Made by a program: the position numbers and the translations under genes. A model generated the notes under the pieces. It saw nothing but the letters and a program-made list of their open reading frames with translations. It searched no databases and was not told where the DNA came from. A stretch of DNA of 64,000 nt from the NCBI RefSeq assembly GCF_036108815.1, contig NZ_CP107985.1, forward strand, positions 9,483,501-9,547,500, in the 5' to 3' direction. Shown here one piece after another: positions 1-7,767 of the stretch (its first letter is position 1; each line of letters starts with the position of its first letter). This stretch comes from Streptomyces sp. NBC_00353. GTDB lineage: Bacteria > Actinomycetota > Actinomycetes > Streptomycetales > Streptomycetaceae.

Positions 1-162
1 GATGACCTCGACCAGCTGCGGCTGCTGGGTGCCGAGGCCGTCGTCCTCGACCCGTACGACGGCGACCCCCGCGAGACCTGCCACCCGCAGGCGGCTTGGC
101 AAGCACTCGACACGGTGGCCGCGCACCTGCACCCACCCCGCACCAGAACGGAGCAGTCATGA
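1..162 (+). CDS. C-terminal end of a probable LLM-class flavin oxidoreductase (partial)
   Basis: The first 53 codons of the window are open from the left edge and end with a TGA at 160-162. The peptide runs through the motif LLGAEAVVLDPYDGDP and then an amphipathic helix, which resembles the last strand and helix of F420/flavin-dependent LLM-class (luciferase-like) oxidoreductases of actinobacteria. That assignment rests on resemblance of a short tail only; the catalytic part lies outside the window. The stop overlaps the start of the next gene (ATGA), so the two are probably co-transcribed and translationally coupled. Confidence 0.45.
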   Translation, partial: DDLDQLRLLGAEAVVLDPYDGDPRETCHPQAAWQALDTVAAHLHPPRTRTEQS

Positions 163-587
163 CCACACCCGACGACCACGCCCTCCTCCGGCGGGCCATC
201 GCGCTCGCGGCCCAGGCACGCGCGGCCGGCAACCCGCCGTTCGGCTCGCTGCTGTCGGGACCGGACGGAACGGTTGTGGCAGAGGAGCACAACACGACCC
301 TCACCGACCAGGACATCACCGCGCACCCGGAACTGAAGCTGGCGAGGTGGGCCGCAAGAGAGCTGGACACGGCCACGGCGGCGGAAACCACGATGTACAC
401 CAGCTGCCAGCCGTGCGAGATGTGCGAGGCGGTCATCCAACAGGCGGGGCTACGGCGGGTGGTGTTCGCCCTGTCCAACCAACAGCTTCTGGACATCAGG
501 CCGGGCAGCGGCCGGCCGCCCGTGCCGCAGGACGGCCCCGCGCTGCTCGACGAGGTGCGGGCCGTGGTCGAGGGCTACTACCGATGA
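159..587 (+). CDS. Cytidine/deoxycytidylate deaminase-family protein (nucleoside deaminase)
   Basis: A 142-residue zinc deaminase. The zinc and catalytic motifs are visible: HPE near residue 60 (His ligand, catalytic Glu) and PCEMC near residues 86-90 (two Cys ligands), in the order and spacing of the cytidine deaminase-like fold. Family members hydrolytically deaminate cytosine, guanine, nucleosides or tRNA adenosine; the substrate cannot be read here, though length and motif resemble guanine deaminase/CMP-deaminase types. The start ATG at 159 follows GGAG at 150-153 and overlaps the previous stop; an upstream in-frame ATG at 96 would put 21 extra residues inside the preceding gene and is not preferred. 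Confidence 0.85.
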   Translation: MTTPDDHALLRRAIALAAQARAAGNPPFGSLLSGPDGTVVAEEHNTTLTDQDITAHPELKLARWAARELDTATAAETTMYTSCQPCEMCEAVIQQAGLRRVVFALSNQQLLDIRPGSGRPPVPQDGPALLDEVRAVVEGYYR

Positions 588-1165
588 CCGTCCGGCACTG
601 CGGCCGTCTCCCGGCTCCTCCTCTTGGCCTCGATGACCGCCGGCTCCTGCAACCGCCCGGTGCTGGGCCCCGGCCCTCCTCGGCCCGGATCCCAGGGCGC
701 CGCCAGCACACGTAGTTCGAAGAGGACGCCGGGCCGGATGGCGGGCAGGGGTGCCGTCGGCGTCGGCCAGGTCGGCGAGGACGCGGCGGCGCCGCCGGTC
801 GAGCGGCCCTGTGCTGACTCGCGCTGAAACTCCGCCGACCGCATCCGCACCCTCACCGCCGACACCAAGCCCACCCGCACCTCCCGCCTTGCACCCCACT
901 CACCTGGAACGCCGCCCCGAGCACACCGGCCCGGCATCTCCGCAGCGCGCCGGCACGCCCTGCGCGAGACCTGGCCCCGCGGCCCGGTAGCTGCGCGGAG
1001 TCTTGCCGTAGCGGATGGCCGGGGCCCCGGCTCCTTCAACCCGGGGCCCCACGCGCGCACATGCCCCCGCTGGGCCGGGCGGGCCCGATCATGCCGCCTC
1101 GGGTGGGCTCGGCCCAGTGGCAGACCGCGAGGCGGGGGGTGGGCCACGCCCCTTGCGACATCGCA
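588..1165. other. Gene-poor stretch without a convincing CDS
   Basis: Open frames exist on both strands but their products are rich in Arg, Pro and Ala and show no recognisable domain, which is what high-GC DNA gives by chance. A minus-strand stretch around 600-850 keeps GC-biased third positions and might be a decayed gene, but I could not name it. The only clear structure is the hairpin at 1021-1050. Confidence 0.5.
1021..1050 (+). terminator. Strong hairpin, terminator-like
   Basis: Perfect 10-bp arms (GGGGCCCCGG and CCGGGGCCCC) around a 10-nt loop that contains CTTCAA. There is no U tract, as is common for Streptomyces terminators. It could end transcription from the deaminase unit or insulate the array and gene that follow. 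Confidence 0.45.
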
Positions 1166-1223
1166 TGGCGTCACATGATGTCGGGTGGCACCGCTTGGCA
1201 CCATCCGGCGTCACCCGGTGCCA
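1166..1223 (+). promoter_or_regulatory. Array A of phased TGGNNNCA-type octamers
   Basis: Octamers related to TGGCGTCA/TGGTGCCA start at 1166, 1186, 1196, 1207 and 1217, i.e. at steps of 20, 10, 11 and 10 bp, so they face the same side of the helix. A further copy, TGGCGCCA, lies at 1255-1262. Ribbon-helix-helix repressors typically bind short repeats phased like this, and the next gene encodes such a protein. Assignment as its operator is inference from motif identity with array B. Confidence 0.55.
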
Positions 1224-1352
1224 CTCCGCGCTCCCGGAAGCGCATGAGCGTCCATGGCGCCACAATCACTCAGGTGGACGCCAGTATGTTTTCGCAGGTC
1301 AGAGTAGTTAAGTCGGCTGGCGCCCCACGGATATCGCCGCACTGCTTGCGCA

Positions 1353-1382
1353 TGGAGCCATTGTGGTGCCACTATGGCGTCA
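1353..1382 (+). promoter_or_regulatory. Array B of phased octamers overlapping the RHH gene start
   Basis: TGGAGCCA (1353), TGGTGCCA (1364) and TGGCGTCA (1375) are spaced exactly 11 bp apart and the last overlaps the ATG at 1382. No Shine-Dalgarno sequence precedes that ATG, so the gene may be leaderless and directly autorepressed. Confidence 0.6.
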
Positions 1383-1900
1383 TGGACCTCACGCCGTATA
1401 TCGACACCCTCCGCCGCGAACTTGCGGTGGCCGCCGAAGCCGGCGGCGACGAAGCCCGCGAGCTGGCAGAGAGGCTCACCGCTCCCCTGGAGTCGGCGAC
1501 CCGGCTGACCATGCTCAATGTGCTCTCCGCCGCGATGGACGAGATCACCCGCGAACTCGCCCCCGGCTCGGTCGACGTACGGCTGCGCGGGCTCGACCCC
1601 GACTTCGTGGTGACACTGCCGCCCACCGACGGAGGCGCCCCCGCGGAGCCGGCCGAGCCCGTCGAACCACTCAAGACCCCGGTCCCGGCCGACGGCGACG
1701 AGGGCGGCACCGCCCGCGTCAACCTGCGTCTGCCGGCCCACCTCAAGGCCCGCGCCGAGGAGGTCGCCGGCCGCGAGGGCCTGTCGGTCAACGCGTGGCT
1801 GGTGCGCGCCGTGTCGGCCGCGGTCGACGGCGGCACCCGGCCGCGTACGACGGAGAAGACCCAGACCATCGGACAGAGCTTCACGGGCTGGGTGCGCTAG
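1382..1900 (+). CDS. HicB-like ribbon-helix-helix DNA-binding protein
   Basis: A 172-residue protein. The N-terminal ~80 residues are helical and unassigned; an acidic/proline linker (about 85-108) leads to a C-terminal ribbon-helix-helix domain at about 111-148 (ARVNLRLPAHLKARAEEVA, then GLSVNAWLVRAV), the layout of actinobacterial proteins usually labelled HicB-family antitoxin. No HicA-type toxin is adjacent, so it is more likely a transcription factor than an antitoxin. It lies 82 bp before the DUF4097 gene and the ABC exporter, with the octamer arrays A and B upstream, pointing to autoregulation and control of that operon. ATG 1382 was chosen because conserved-looking sequence begins there; it has no SD. 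Confidence 0.75.
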   Translation: MDLTPYIDTLRRELAVAAEAGGDEARELAERLTAPLESATRLTMLNVLSAAMDEITRELAPGSVDVRLRGLDPDFVVTLPPTDGGAPAEPAEPVEPLKTPVPADGDEGGTARVNLRLPAHLKARAEEVAGREGLSVNAWLVRAVSAAVDGGTRPRTTEKTQTIGQSFTGWVR

Positions 1901-1982
1901 CCGCGCCCCCGCCCGCACCACTTCACCCACACCACGTCCCACCAGCGGGGACGTCCCAAAGACCCAAGAGGACGGGACAGCC

Positions 1983-2825
1983 ATGCCTTCTTTCGACACC
2001 CCCGAACCGATCTCGGCCACGGCGCACGTGGAGGCCGGTTCCATCCAGTTCACCGCGGGCGACCGCCTCGACACCGTCGTCGAGGTGCAACCCCGCGACC
2101 CGAAGCGGGACCAGGACGTACGGGCGGCCGGCCAGACCGAGGTCACGTACACGAGCGGCGTACTGACGGTCAGGACACCCAAGTCCAATCTGTTCGGCCG
2201 CACCGGCACCGTCGACGTGACGGTCGAACTGCCCACGGGCTCGCGCATCGACACGACCGGCGCCTGGGTCCAGGTGCTCGGTGAGGGCCGGCTCGGCGAG
2301 GTCCGCGTGAAGACCTCGTCCGGCGACGTCCGCCTCGACACCACCGGCCCGCTGCAGCTGACCGCGTCGCACGGCTCGATCACCGTGGACCGGGTCGAGG
2401 GCATGGCCGAGATCACCACCAGCTCCGGCAGCCTGCGCGTCGGCCTCGTCGACGGCCCCGCCGTCCTGAAGAACTCGCACGGCACCACGACCGTCGGCGC
2501 CGCCACCGGCGAGCTGCGGGTGAGCGGAGCCAACGGCGACATCGAGATCCGGCGCGCCGAGGACTCGGTCACCGCCACCACCGCCCACGGCACCCTGCGC
2601 GTGGGCGACGTGGCCCGCGGCACCGTCCAGTTGGAGACCTCCTACGGCGCCATCGAGGTCGGCGTCCGCGAGGGCACGGCCGCCTGGCTCGACGTCAGCT
2701 CGGGCTCCGGCCAGGTGCGCAACACGCTCACCGCGTCCGAGACCCCGGAGAAGACCGAGGACACCGTCAAGGTCCGTGCCCGCACCCGGTACGGCAACAT
2801 CGACGTCCGCCGCGCGAAGGTCTGA
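1983..2825 (+). CDS. DUF4097 family beta-strand repeat protein
   Basis: 280 residues of repeated beta strands (patterns such as SSGDVRLD, SHGSITVD, SSGSLRVG, ANGDIEIR, AHGTLRVG), the signature of DUF4097/putative adhesin right-handed beta-helix proteins. There is no signal peptide or membrane segment, so it is predicted to be cytoplasmic. The ATG follows GAGGACGGGAC. Function is unknown; in actinobacteria this family commonly sits next to an RHH protein and a daunorubicin-resistance-type ABC exporter, exactly as here. A paralogue lies at 6762-7427. Confidence 0.85.
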   Translation: MPSFDTPEPISATAHVEAGSIQFTAGDRLDTVVEVQPRDPKRDQDVRAAGQTEVTYTSGVLTVRTPKSNLFGRTGTVDVTVELPTGSRIDTTGAWVQVLGEGRLGEVRVKTSSGDVRLDTTGPLQLTASHGSITVDRVEGMAEITTSSGSLRVGLVDGPAVLKNSHGTTTVGAATGELRVSGANGDIEIRRAEDSVTATTAHGTLRVGDVARGTVQLETSYGAIEVGVREGTAAWLDVSSGSGQVRNTLTASETPEKTEDTVKVRARTRYGNIDVRRAKV

Positions 2826-2899
2826 GCGCCTTCGCACCCCGCACCATCCTCGACTCACTCACTTCCCCTGCCACTTCATCCTTCGAACGGGAGGGTTCC

Positions 2900-3898
2900 A
2901 TGCCTTCTTCTGTCATGCCCACATCCAGGCGGGGTGACGGTCACCCGTTGCCGGCCGCCGTCTCCACCGCCGGTCTGCGCAAGTCCTACGGCGACAAGAC
3001 CGTCCTCGACGGCATCGATCTGCGCATCCCGGCCGGGTCCGTGTTCGCGCTGCTCGGGCCGAACGGCGCCGGCAAGACCACCGTCGTGAAGATCCTGTCC
3101 ACGCTCATCACCGCCGACGGCGGGCAGGCCCAGGTCGCCGGCCACGACGTCGCCACGTCACCGGACGGGGTCCGGGCCGCGATCGGCGTCACCGGGCAGT
3201 TCTCCGCCGTCGACGGGCTGATCACCGGCGAGGAGAACATGCTCCTCATGGCGGACCTGCACCACCTGTCCAAGCGCGAGGGGCGGCGGGTCACCGCCGA
3301 ACTGCTGGAGCGCTTCGACCTGGTGGAGGCCGCGAAGAAGCCCGCCTCCACCTACTCCGGCGGCATGAAGCGCCGCCTGGACATCGCCATGACCCTGGTC
3401 GGCGACCCGCGGATCATCTTCCTCGACGAACCCACCACCGGCCTCGACCCCCGCTCCCGCCACAACATGTGGCAGATCATCCGCGAGCTCGTCTCCGGCG
3501 GCGTCACCGTCTTCCTCACCACCCAGTACCTGGAAGAAGCCGACGAGCTCGCCGACCGCATCGCCGTACTCAACGACGGCAAGATCGCCGCCGAAGGCAC
3601 CGCCGACGAGCTGAAGCGGCTGATCCCCGGCGGACACGTCCGGCTCCGCTTCACCGACCCGGCCGCCTACCAGAGCGCCGCCTCCGCACTGCGCGAAGTA
3701 ACCCGCGACGACGAGGCACTGTCCCTGACCATCCCCAGCGGCGGCAGCCAGCGCGAGCTGCGCTCCATCCTCGACTGGCTGGACTCCGCCGGCATCGAGG
3801 CCGACGAACTGACCGTGCACACCCCCGACCTCGACGACGTGTTCTTCGCCCTGACCAGCTCCAGCGTCCCCGACCAGCCCAAGGAGACAGTCCGATGA
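2900..3898 (+). CDS. DrrA-type ABC transporter ATP-binding protein
   Basis: 332 residues. Walker A GPNGAGKT at 53-60, ABC signature YSGGMKRR at 152-159 and Walker B IIFLDEP at 172-178 with the catalytic Glu are intact, followed by the C-terminal extension typical of daunorubicin-resistance (DrrA) ATPases. It should energise the membrane protein encoded next, exporting a hydrophobic substrate that cannot be predicted. The start ATG follows GGGAGGG. Its last codons overlap the permease start by 4 bp (ATGA), indicating translational coupling. Confidence 0.9.
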   Translation: MPSSVMPTSRRGDGHPLPAAVSTAGLRKSYGDKTVLDGIDLRIPAGSVFALLGPNGAGKTTVVKILSTLITADGGQAQVAGHDVATSPDGVRAAIGVTGQFSAVDGLITGEENMLLMADLHHLSKREGRRVTAELLERFDLVEAAKKPASTYSGGMKRRLDIAMTLVGDPRIIFLDEPTTGLDPRSRHNMWQIIRELVSGGVTVFLTTQYLEEADELADRIAVLNDGKIAAEGTADELKRLIPGGHVRLRFTDPAAYQSAASALREVTRDDEALSLTIPSGGSQRELRSILDWLDSAGIEADELTVHTPDLDDVFFALTSSSVPDQPKETVR

Positions 3899-4686
3899 GC
3901 GCCCTCTCCCTCGCCGTACGCGACTCGAACACGATGCTGCGGCGCAACCTGCTGCACGCCCGGCGCTACCCGTCCCTCACCCTGAACCTGCTGCTGACGC
4001 CGATCGTCCTGCTGCTGCTGTTCGTCTACGTCTTCGGCGACGTGATGAGCGCGGGCATCGGTGGTGGCGGCGCCGATCGCTCGCAGTACATCGCGTATCT
4101 CGTCCCGGGCATCCTGCTGATGACCGTTGGCGGCACCCTGGTCGGGACCGCGGTGTCCGTCTCCAACGACATGACCGAGGGCATCATCGCCCGCTTCCGC
4201 ACGATGGCGATCCACCGCGGCTCCGTACTCATCGGACACGTCATCGGCAGCGTGCTGCAGGCGGTCATCAGCGTGGTTCTTGTCGGTGCCGTCGGCGTGG
4301 CCATCGGCTTCAGGTCCACGGACGCCACGGTCCTGGAGTGGATCGCGGCGTTCGGGCTGCTCGCGCTGTTCGCCCTGGCGTTCACCTGGATCGCGGTCGG
4401 GATGGGCATGGTCAGCCCGAGCGCCGAGGCGGCCAGCAACAACGCGCTGCCGCTGGTCTTCCTGCCGCTCATCTCCAGCGCCTTCGTCCCGGTCGACGCG
4501 ATGCCGGGATGGTTCCAGCCGATCGCCGAGTACCAGCCGTTCACCCCGGCCATCGAGACCCTGCGCGGACTGCTCCTCGGCACCGAGATCGGCAACAACG
4601 GGTGGATCACCATGGTCTGGTGCCTGGGGCTGGCCGTGCTCGGCTACTTCTGGTGCAAGTCGCTGTTCAACCGCGACCCGAAGTAG
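3895..4686 (+). CDS. DrrB-type ABC transporter permease
   Basis: 263 residues with about six membrane segments, starting around residue 25 (LTLNLLLTPIVLLLLFVYVF) and ending with LGLAVLGYFWC; it belongs to the ABC-2/DrrB family. The extracellular-loop and PFTPAIETLRGLLLG regions match the family. It pairs with the preceding ATPase as a half-size exporter. The ATG at 3895 overlaps the ATPase stop. Confidence 0.9.
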   Translation: MSALSLAVRDSNTMLRRNLLHARRYPSLTLNLLLTPIVLLLLFVYVFGDVMSAGIGGGGADRSQYIAYLVPGILLMTVGGTLVGTAVSVSNDMTEGIIARFRTMAIHRGSVLIGHVIGSVLQAVISVVLVGAVGVAIGFRSTDATVLEWIAAFGLLALFALAFTWIAVGMGMVSPSAEAASNNALPLVFLPLISSAFVPVDAMPGWFQPIAEYQPFTPAIETLRGLLLGTEIGNNGWITMVWCLGLAVLGYFWCKSLFNRDPK

Positions 4687-4718
4687 CGGGAGCAGGACCG
4701 GGCAGCAGCCTTGCGGGC

Positions 4719-4884
4719 CACGGCCCCCAGCTCCGTCCCACTCCAGGGCGGCGTACTCCGGCACCGCGTCGGCGTACGCCGCCCCGTCCGCGTTCTTTGC
4801 CGCCTGCCGGGCCCACGCCGCCACGGTGCTGTGATCACCCAGGGCCTGATGCGCGCGTTCTCGGAGGGCCCCCGAGGTGATCAC
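4719..4884 (-). pseudogene. N-terminal fragment of an unidentified protein
   Basis: Reading leftward from a GTG at 4884, about 55 codons have strong G/C third-position bias and a natural composition (GALRERAHQALGDH, then AAYADAVPEYAALEW), after which the frame runs antisense through the permease gene. I take it for the start of a gene whose remainder has been lost. The arms GTGATCACC (4831-4839) and GGTGATCAC (4876-4884) form an inverted repeat inside it. The family was not recognised. Confidence 0.35.
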
Positions 4885-4910
4885 GTTTCCTCAGGTCGCC
4901 GTTGCTTCGT

Positions 4911-5507
4911 TCAACACCCGGTGGAGTTCCCGTTGCCGAAGGTCCAAGCCTCGATGTCGCGGTAGTGGATCGGTCCGCGGCTACGGCCGACGTTGCTGCC
5001 GACCAGGTGCAGACGCTCGGCGGGCCATCGGCGTCCGGTGAAGCCGGCGAACCCCTCGGCGATTTCTCCCGCCGAGGATCGATCTCCTCGGCGGGCACGG
5101 GCCAACGTCAGATGAGGGCGCAGGGGCCGATCCTCGAAGACGACCCCGCAGTTCTTGACGGCGGTACGCACATCGGCGGCGAGCAGCTGCAGCTCATCGA
5201 GGTCTCCGTCGATTCCGCTCCACAGCACCCGGTCGTCGAAGGTTCCGCTGCCGCGCAGTGCCAAACAGGGTGGTTGGTGGTCCGCTGCAAGGCTGGCGAG
5301 AGGCGGTCGCAGGAGCGGAACTGTCTCGGCCGGCAGCTCCCCGAGAAACGCCAGGGTGATGTGCCAGTCCTCGATGCGGTTCCACCGCATGTGAGGGTGT
5401 GTGTCATAGGCGGGGCGCAGCTCCCGGGCTAGTTCTTCTTTCGCGTGGTCGGGCGGGGCGAGGGCGATGAACACGCGAACGGTCGCGCGCTGAGTCTGAT
5501 CGTTCAC
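4911..5507 (-). CDS. thpR: 2'-5' RNA ligase / cyclic phosphodiesterase family protein
   Basis: 198 residues with the two HxT motifs of the 2H phosphoesterase superfamily: HITLAFLG near residue 48 and RPHLTLAR near residue 135. The family (ThpR/LigT) opens or joins 2',3'-cyclic phosphate ends of RNA. The GTG at 5507 was selected because the family's first strand (VRVFIALAPP) begins shortly after it; upstream residues in the same frame are low-complexity and not conserved. It stands alone with no operon partner. Confidence 0.85.
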   Translation of the reverse strand: MNDQTQRATVRVFIALAPPDHAKEELARELRPAYDTHPHMRWNRIEDWHITLAFLGELPAETVPLLRPPLASLAADHQPPCLALRGSGTFDDRVLWSGIDGDLDELQLLAADVRTAVKNCGVVFEDRPLRPHLTLARARRGDRSSAGEIAEGFAGFTGRRWPAERLHLVGSNVGRSRGPIHYRDIEAWTFGNGNSTGC

Positions 5508-5768
5508 ACCGGACTTCGTACCGCACCCGGGTGGTGGATGCGACGGCGCAGGTACTGCAGGAGAGACGCTCGCGGTGCCGAGGAAGCCGATGTCCTGCCG
5601 ACCCCGAGGGCAACGAGTTCTGTCTCCTGCGCACGCAGCTGAAGCCCATCTGACGTCCCGCCACATCGAAACCGCGCGCTGTCGCGGACGGCCGCCGTGG
5701 TGGAACCCAATGATTGCCCGAGGACGCAGCCGGCTTCGTCTCGTCGCTGTGACGATCGAGACGGCTGT

Positions 5769-6524
5769 CTATCCGTGGTCCGGACTTGGCTGGGCGGTGT
5801 CGTTCGAGGTTGTTGCGGGTCTGGTGTGGAGGACTTCGCGGGCCTGTTCGGCGGCGCGGGTGATGCTTTCGCTGATGAAGTCGAGGAAGCGGGCGATGTT
5901 CTCCAGGCGGGTGGCGGCGGGGGTGTGGGGGCCGAGGACGGCGACGCCTTGGCGTGCGGTTTCGACGAGCTGGTCGTTGGCCCGGGCGCTGGCGATCGTC
6001 GCCTGGTAGAAGAGTTCGTCGTCGACGACGTAGCGGTCGCGGCGGCGTTCGTCGCGTTCTCGGCGGACGAGGCTCTGGCTCTCCAGGAAGGCGATCGCTT
6101 TGGAGATGGACGCCGGGCTGACCTGGAGGCGCTGGGCGAGCTGGGACGCGGTGAGGCTGCCCGCGTCGGTGGTGAACAGGCAGGTCAGCACCCGGGCCGC
6201 CATCTTCGACAGGCCCGAAGCCATGAGGACGGTGGTGAACGTCTCCTCGTACTCGGCCACGGCCTCGGCGTCGCGCCCGTGCGCCTGGGGGACTGACTCC
6301 GGACCCCGGGAGGAGGCGGGCCTGCGCCGGTGGGCGCGGCGTTCGGTGGCGCGGTGGGCCAGGTCGGCGCGGTAGGCGGTGGGGCCGCCGTTGCGCATCA
6401 CCTCACGCGTGATCGTCGAGGTCGGACGGTCGAGGCGCCGGGCGATCTCGGCGTAGGGGAGGCTGTCGGCCAGCCCCAGCGCGATCTGCTGGCGTTCCTG
6501 CTGGGTGAGTCTGCCTCCCGGCAT
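5769..6524 (-). CDS. GbsR/MarR-family regulator with an N-terminal IS30-type HTH
   Basis: 251 residues in two parts. Residues 1-55 (LTQQERQQIALGLADSLPYAEIARRL, then RPTSTITREV) look like the helix-turn-helix found at the start of IS30 transposases. Residues about 85-160 form a winged helix of the MarR/GbsR type (LTASQLAQRLQVSPASISKAIAFLE, wing RRERDERRRDRY). The ATG at 6524 follows a perfect AAGGAG with 6-nt spacing; an upstream in-frame ATG at 6581 is not used. It is divergent from the DUF4097 gene at 6762, with palindromes in between, so it likely controls that gene and itself. Confidence 0.8.
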   Translation of the reverse strand: MPGGRLTQQERQQIALGLADSLPYAEIARRLDRPTSTITREVMRNGGPTAYRADLAHRATERRAHRRRPASSRGPESVPQAHGRDAEAVAEYEETFTTVLMASGLSKMAARVLTCLFTTDAGSLTASQLAQRLQVSPASISKAIAFLESQSLVRRERDERRRDRYVVDDELFYQATIASARANDQLVETARQGVAVLGPHTPAATRLENIARFLDFISESITRAAEQAREVLHTRPATTSNDTAQPSPDHG

Positions 6525-6589
6525 CGCGATCTCCTTGGTGATCCTCCGTGGCGGTCCCTGACCCCCCACTATAGCGTTCACTTCTCATC

Positions 6590-6737
6590 CATTGCAATGA
6601 TCAGGGCAATCGTCGTTGCGTTACCCTCAAGGTCGTTGCAACAGTTTCCCGGTATCCACCTGCGTGAATGTCAATTCTATGCAACAGGTACGTTGTCGGA
6701 TTCTTGAAAGCAACGTAGCGTTTCCAGTGTCAGAAAC
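6590..6737. promoter_or_regulatory. Intergenic region with several short palindromes
   Basis: Between the divergent regulator and DUF4097 gene lie CATTGCAATG (6590-6599, perfect palindrome), GTTGCAAC (6635-6642, perfect) and the pair GTTTC/GAAAC (6720-6724 and 6733-6737), plus several isolated GTTGC/GCAAC half sites. The stretch is clearly more AT-rich than its surroundings. These are candidate operators for the MarR-type regulator; which one is bound cannot be told. Confidence 0.5.
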
Positions 6738-6761
6738 AACGAGCGAGCACGGGAGAACACG

Positions 6762-7427
6762 ATGCAGAAGTTCGACACCCCCGCCCCGATCTCCGCCGTC
6801 CTGGACATCCCCGCCGGACGCATCCAGTTCATCGCCGCAGACCGCGCCGACACCACCGTCGAGGTCCTGCCCGCCACCCCCTCCAAGAGCCGCGACACCA
6901 AGACCGCCGAGCAGACAGCCGTCGCCTACGCCGACGGCGTCCTGCGGATCACGGCCCCGACCCCCGACAACCAGCTCTTCGGCCCCTCCGGATCCCTGGA
7001 GATCACCGTCCAGCTGCCCGCCGGCTCCCGCATCGAGGTCAAGACCGCCGGCGCCGAGCTCCGCGGCGTCGGACGCCTCGGCGACATCGCCTTCGAAGGC
7101 GCGTACCGCCAGATCAAGATCGACGAGGCCGCGAGCGTCCACCTCACCGCGATCGACGGCGACGTCGAGATCGGCCGGCTGGGCGGCCCCGCGGAGATCA
7201 GCACCGCAAGGGGCGACATCCGGATCACCGAGGCCGTACGCGGCACGGTCGTGCTCCGCACCCGGTCCGGCAACATTTCGGTCGCCGCCGCCGCCGGCGT
7301 CTCGGCCGCCCTGGACGCCGGCACCGACTACGGCCGCGTCAGCAACGCCCTCAAGAACGATGGCACCACCGAACTCGACATCCGCGCCACCACCTCCCGC
7401 GGCGACATCACCGCCCGCAGCCTCTGA
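6762..7427 (+). CDS. DUF4097 family beta-strand repeat protein (second copy)
   Basis: 221 residues, paralogous to the protein at 1983-2825: both open with FDTP-PI and share repeats such as IDGDVEIG, ARGDIRIT, RSGNISVA and SRGDITAR. It lacks a signal peptide. The start follows GGGAG at spacing 8. It was evidently the first gene of a second DUF4097-ABC cluster, because the beginning of a DrrA-like ATPase follows at 7512. Divergent from the GbsR/MarR-type regulator. Confidence 0.85.
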   Translation: MQKFDTPAPISAVLDIPAGRIQFIAADRADTTVEVLPATPSKSRDTKTAEQTAVAYADGVLRITAPTPDNQLFGPSGSLEITVQLPAGSRIEVKTAGAELRGVGRLGDIAFEGAYRQIKIDEAASVHLTAIDGDVEIGRLGGPAEISTARGDIRITEAVRGTVVLRTRSGNISVAAAAGVSAALDAGTDYGRVSNALKNDGTTELDIRATTSRGDITARSL

Positions 7428-7511
7428 AGAAGCAGAACCAGGACGATCCGGCAGGGCCCACCGCGATCGAGAACCCTCGGTCGTCGCCGAGAACACGGCC
7501 GTTTGTCCCAA

Positions 7512-7565
7512 GGTGCCCGCAATCCACGTACGGGGCCTGGAGAAGCCGTACAAGACGCTCTCACA
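7512..7565 (+). pseudogene. Truncated start of a DrrA-like ABC ATPase
   Basis: Starting at a GTG, the peptide VPAIHVRGLEKPYKTLS matches the first ~17 residues of DrrA-type ATPases, after which similarity stops abruptly (around 7563) and no Walker A follows. It sits 85 bp after a DUF4097 gene, where the first cluster has its ABC genes. The remainder has been replaced by DNA leading into an IS1182-type element. Confidence 0.6.
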
Positions 7566-7767
7566 CGACCAGGGGGAACACATGACGAAGACAGCACTTC
7601 CTCGACCAGTTCGAAGTGGACCGGCATAGTGCCGGTTGACGATACGGCCCCTGATCTTGGCCAGTGCTCCGGCCCTCAGGACTCTGCTGAGGGATGCGTG
7701 ATTCGGGCAGGGCTGGATCGTCGGTTCTCCACGATTGTTGTGGTCTTGAGTGGGAGGGCCGAGAGAG

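Noticed and set aside
2..715. Long plus-strand ORF in another frame over the deaminase gene
   Set aside because: Arg/Pro-rich shadow of the gene at 159-587; no domain.
578..1204. Minus-strand 208-codon ORF
   Set aside because: No SD, no domain and chance-like composition.
1061..1381. Upstream extension of the RHH protein by about 107 codons
   Set aside because: The extension crosses the octamer arrays, is low-complexity and not protein-like.
1382..1900. Functional HicAB toxin-antitoxin system
   Set aside because: The RHH protein is HicB-like but no HicA-sized toxin gene is adjacent.
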